From Anaerolinea thermophila (lineage in GTDB: Bacteria; Chloroflexota; Anaerolineae; Anaerolineales; Villigracilaceae), in contig DYLB01000092.1 in NCBI GenBank assembly GCA_020722305.1, positions 1 through 7,967 of the forward strand: 7,967 bases of DNA, in the 5' to 3' direction. Both the position numbers and the translations under genes were made by a program. Shown in pieces: positions 6,136 through 7,967 of the stretch. The notes below the pieces were generated by a model. It worked only from the letters and a program-made list of their open reading frames with translations, was not told where the DNA came from and did no database searches. Position 1 is the first letter of the stretch. Each line of letters opens with the position of its first letter.

Positions 6136-6290
6136 CATTGCGAGGATGTTCGTCCCGAAGCAAGCTCCACTTTGTAGAAAAATCTGTGATCAACGGGAGA
6201 GGCTTCGTCGGGACACCTGCCCTCCCGCTCCGCTACGCTACGGGGATTGTAATGGCGGGCGGTGCCAGGGAGAACACCCTCCCCGCAATG
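6136..6290. repeat. palindromic intergenic repeat element with imperfect terminal inverted repeats
   Basis: The ends are inverted copies: CATTGCGAGGATGTTC (6136-6151) pairs with 6272-6290, whose reverse complement is CATTGCGGGGAGGGTGTTC, one substitution and a 3-nt insertion apart. Nested inside, GTCCCGAAGC (6152-6161) pairs with 6202-6214, again with a 3-nt insertion. A 5-nt tandem (GCTCC GCTAC GCTAC) lies near 6226-6240. The element fills nearly the whole gap between the two flanking genes. Its CATTGCGAGG and CGAAGCAAGCTCC segments resemble a widespread intergenic repeat that I recall from Chloroflexota and other genomes. It has no coding capacity and is probably a REP- or MITE-like repeat. 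Confidence 0.65.
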
Positions 6291-6294
6291 ACCT

Positions 6295-7842
6295 CTACTG
6301 CAAGGTCTCCACCTCGCCCGACAGGATGAAGCGGATCACCATGTCGTTCGTGATCCACTCGATAGGGGCCAGGTCGTCGGTGAAGACGGTCGAAGGCTGG
6401 TAGGCGGAGAAGTTTTGGGCGGCAGTCACGATCACGTCCAGGAGCAGGGGATGGACACCGCCTTCAGCGTAGAGCGCCACCAGGTTGTCGGTCAGGGTTT
6501 CGGTTTGGGTGGGCTGCTTGGTGGCATAGATGATGGAGTTGAGCGTGCCGGGGAGGTCCATCACATAGACGGTGGGGAAGACCGAAGCAATTGTGGTGGC
6601 CAGGCCGTTGATCAGCCGCCGGTCGCCGGGGACGCTGGCGGCGTTGATCGCCAGCACGCCGGTCTGGTCCAGGTGGTCGTAAGCCGCCTGGAAGAATTCC
6701 CGGGTGGTCATGTGCCAGGGGATGTAGGGCGGGCGGTAGGCATCCACGGCGATCAGGGAGTAGGTGTACGGGCTGTGGGCCAGGCCGTAGCGCCCGTCAC
6801 CGATGACCACGTCGAAGTTGGGCATCGTCATACCGAAGTATTCCCGGCCCACGGCGGCGATCTTCGGGTCAATCTCGAAGCCGGTGATCGGGATGGGGCC
6901 GAAGACGGCGGTAGCCTGGCGGGCGGTGGTCCCGGCGGCCGAGCCGACGATGGCGATCCGTTTCACATCCTCCGGCCTGAATCCGGGATTGAAGAACGGC
7001 CCGGCCAGGAACTGTTCCCAGGGGCCATTGTAGTCCAGGTTTTCGGGGTGGTAAACCGAATGGACGCCCTGCCCATCGTTCAGGCGCAGGTAGGTGTAAC
7101 CGTCGCGTTGGATCACCTGGATGTAGTTGTAGGCCGATTCGGTTTCGTAAACCTGCCCTTCGGACTGTTTGATGCGCGCCGTCGGGAACAGGACGGCCGT
7201 CAGCGCCAGGAGCAGCACCAGTCCGAGATAGAGCAGAGCCAGGCGGCGCTCCCGGTTGACCAGCAGCCCGGCGATCGCCACGCACAGCAGGAAAACGCTG
7301 AAGACCAGGAAAGTGCGGGTCGTGCCGATGGTGGGAATCAGCACCAGCACCGGCAGGAAGGTCCCGATGAAGGAGCCGAGGGTCGAGATGGCGTAAATGT
7401 TGCCGGAAACGTTGCCGGCGCGGGCCGGGTCTTCCACGCTCAGGCGGATGGCGAAGGGCGAGACCATGCCAAGCAGGGTGATCGGGATGCTGAACAGCAC
7501 CAGCACCGCCGCGAACGATCCCAGCATCACGCCGACCGCCAGGCCGTCGAAGGCGTTGGCAGCGGCCAACAAGACGGGGCCCGCCGCGTAAGGCACGATC
7601 CCGACCGTGAACGCGCCCCAGGCCAGGATTCCGTACATCGTGGCCGCGGCCGGCGACCGGTCCGCCCAGCGCCCGCCGAGGAAATAGCCCAGGGTCAGGT
7701 AGATGAGGATGAGTCCGATGATTGCCGCCCAGACCAGGTTGCTCATCCCAAAGACGTTGCCGAGCAGCCGCGAGGCGCTCAGCTCGACCGCCAGGGTGGT
7801 CATGCCGGAAACAAAAACGGTGAAGTACAGGTATCGTCGCAT
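6295..7842 (-). CDS. fused MFS-like / spermidine-synthase-like membrane protein
   Basis: The product is 515 residues, with about eight hydrophobic spans in the first 220 residues followed by a soluble Rossmann methyltransferase-like domain. The membrane part has the family's GMTTLAVELSASRLLG (13-28) and LGYFLGGRWADR (51-62). The soluble part has ESAYNYIQVIQ (235-245), VGSAAG (299-304), acidic GFEIDP (321-326), GDGR (348-351), DAYRPPYIPWHMTTREFF (367-384) and TDDLAPIEW (488-496). In true spermidine synthase the glycine loop carries an Asp (GGGDGG) and the catalytic motif is DxxD; here these read GSAAG and DAYR, so polyamine synthesis is unlikely. The real substrate is unknown. GGAG lies 5 nt before the start. 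The gene is separated from the next by the repeat element. Confidence 0.88.
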   Translation of the reverse strand: MRRYLYFTVFVSGMTTLAVELSASRLLGNVFGMSNLVWAAIIGLILIYLTLGYFLGGRWADRSPAAATMYGILAWGAFTVGIVPYAAGPVLLAAANAFDGLAVGVMLGSFAAVLVLFSIPITLLGMVSPFAIRLSVEDPARAGNVSGNIYAISTLGSFIGTFLPVLVLIPTIGTTRTFLVFSVFLLCVAIAGLLVNRERRLALLYLGLVLLLALTAVLFPTARIKQSEGQVYETESAYNYIQVIQRDGYTYLRLNDGQGVHSVYHPENLDYNGPWEQFLAGPFFNPGFRPEDVKRIAIVGSAAGTTARQATAVFGPIPITGFEIDPKIAAVGREYFGMTMPNFDVVIGDGRYGLAHSPYTYSLIAVDAYRPPYIPWHMTTREFFQAAYDHLDQTGVLAINAASVPGDRRLINGLATTIASVFPTVYVMDLPGTLNSIIYATKQPTQTETLTDNLVALYAEGGVHPLLLDVIVTAAQNFSAYQPSTVFTDDLAPIEWITNDMVIRFILSGEVETLQ

Positions 7843-7868
7843 GGGCGCTCCATGAAAGGGATGCGGGG

Positions 7869-7874
7869 ATTATA
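7869..7874 (-). promoter_or_regulatory. -10 box upstream of the MFS/spermidine-synthase-like gene
   Basis: A perfect TATAAT lies 26 nt before the start codon, giving a leader of about 20 nt that contains the GGAG site. No good -35 hexamer is found at 16-18 nt spacing, so the promoter may be weak or need an activator. Confidence 0.5.
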
Positions 7875-7907
7875 CCGACAAATGACCTCCAACGACGGGA
7901 GCGGAAT

Positions 7908-7927
7908 CAAAAGTCTCCCAACTTTTG
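7908..7927. repeat. perfect 7-bp inverted repeat with 6-nt loop
   Basis: CAAAAGT, loop CTCCCA, then ACTTTTG. It lies about 33 nt upstream of the -10 box. It could be an operator, part of a dispersed repeat, or the end of a transcript from outside the window. Beyond it (7928-7967) I see nothing. Confidence 0.5.
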
Positions 7928-7967
7928 CCACCCAACGCAGCCATCTTCATCGCCCAGCAGCCACGCA

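Noticed and set aside
4978..6177. A 399-codon open frame on the plus strand across fabG and the DUF1461 gene
   Set aside because: It spans two well-supported minus-strand genes and the gap between them, is rich in Gln, Glu, Arg and Pro, and shows no domain.
6266..6284. GGGAG/CTTCC-like hairpin (GGGAG, 6-nt loop, CTCCC) as a terminator for the MFS/spermidine-synthase-like gene
   Set aside because: The stem is only five pairs, there is no T-run after it on the minus strand, and it lies within the arm of the repeat element.

Overview
The window is GC-rich bacterial chromosome in which all eight confident genes lie on the minus strand, so transcription runs from high to low coordinates. The gene set suggests a Chloroflexota bacterium, probably class Anaerolineae. 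It includes a fused MFS/spermidine-synthase-like membrane protein, a DUF1461 membrane protein, a FabG-Asp23-NusB-TatA/B-TatC run, and a large modular lipoprotein with CBM20-like and TIM-barrel modules. That assignment is an inference from gene content and sequence style, not from a marker gene.

Layout in the direction of transcription. The right edge (7843-7967) holds a consensus -10 box and a small perfect inverted repeat, followed by the MFS/spermidine-synthase-like gene (7842-6295). A 155-bp palindromic repeat element (about 6136-6290) fills the next gap almost exactly, then comes a DUF1461/TIGR01906 membrane protein (6123-5473). A good promoter overlapping the end of that gene (5448-5476) starts a tight six-gene unit: fabG, asp23/gls24, nusB, tatA/B, tatC and the lipoprotein. 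Neighbouring genes in this unit overlap by up to 17 nt or are at most 14 nt apart. The left edge (1-55) is intergenic and begins inside a short 9-nt-period repeat.

The six-gene unit joins lipid synthesis (FabG), an Asp23-family protein, transcription antitermination (NusB) and protein export (TatA/B, TatC), and ends in a surface lipoprotein that looks carbohydrate-binding. The most unusual points are in the last two genes. TatC keeps the overall family fold but, by my alignment to E. coli, lacks both glutamates that contact the twin-arginine signal (E15 and E103). It also carries an N-terminal extension of about 50 residues with an 11-residue hydrophobic tandem repeat. The lipoprotein has a glycosidase-like barrel in which the usual catalytic glutamates do not appear where expected. 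The MFS/spermidine-synthase-like protein likewise seems to lack the aminopropyltransferase catalytic Asp.

In three genes (asp23, DUF1461 and the lipoprotein) the furthest-upstream ATG is probably not the start, because a good Shine-Dalgarno sequence lies between it and the next in-frame ATG. I found no rRNA, tRNA, CRISPR array, transposase or convincing rho-independent terminator.
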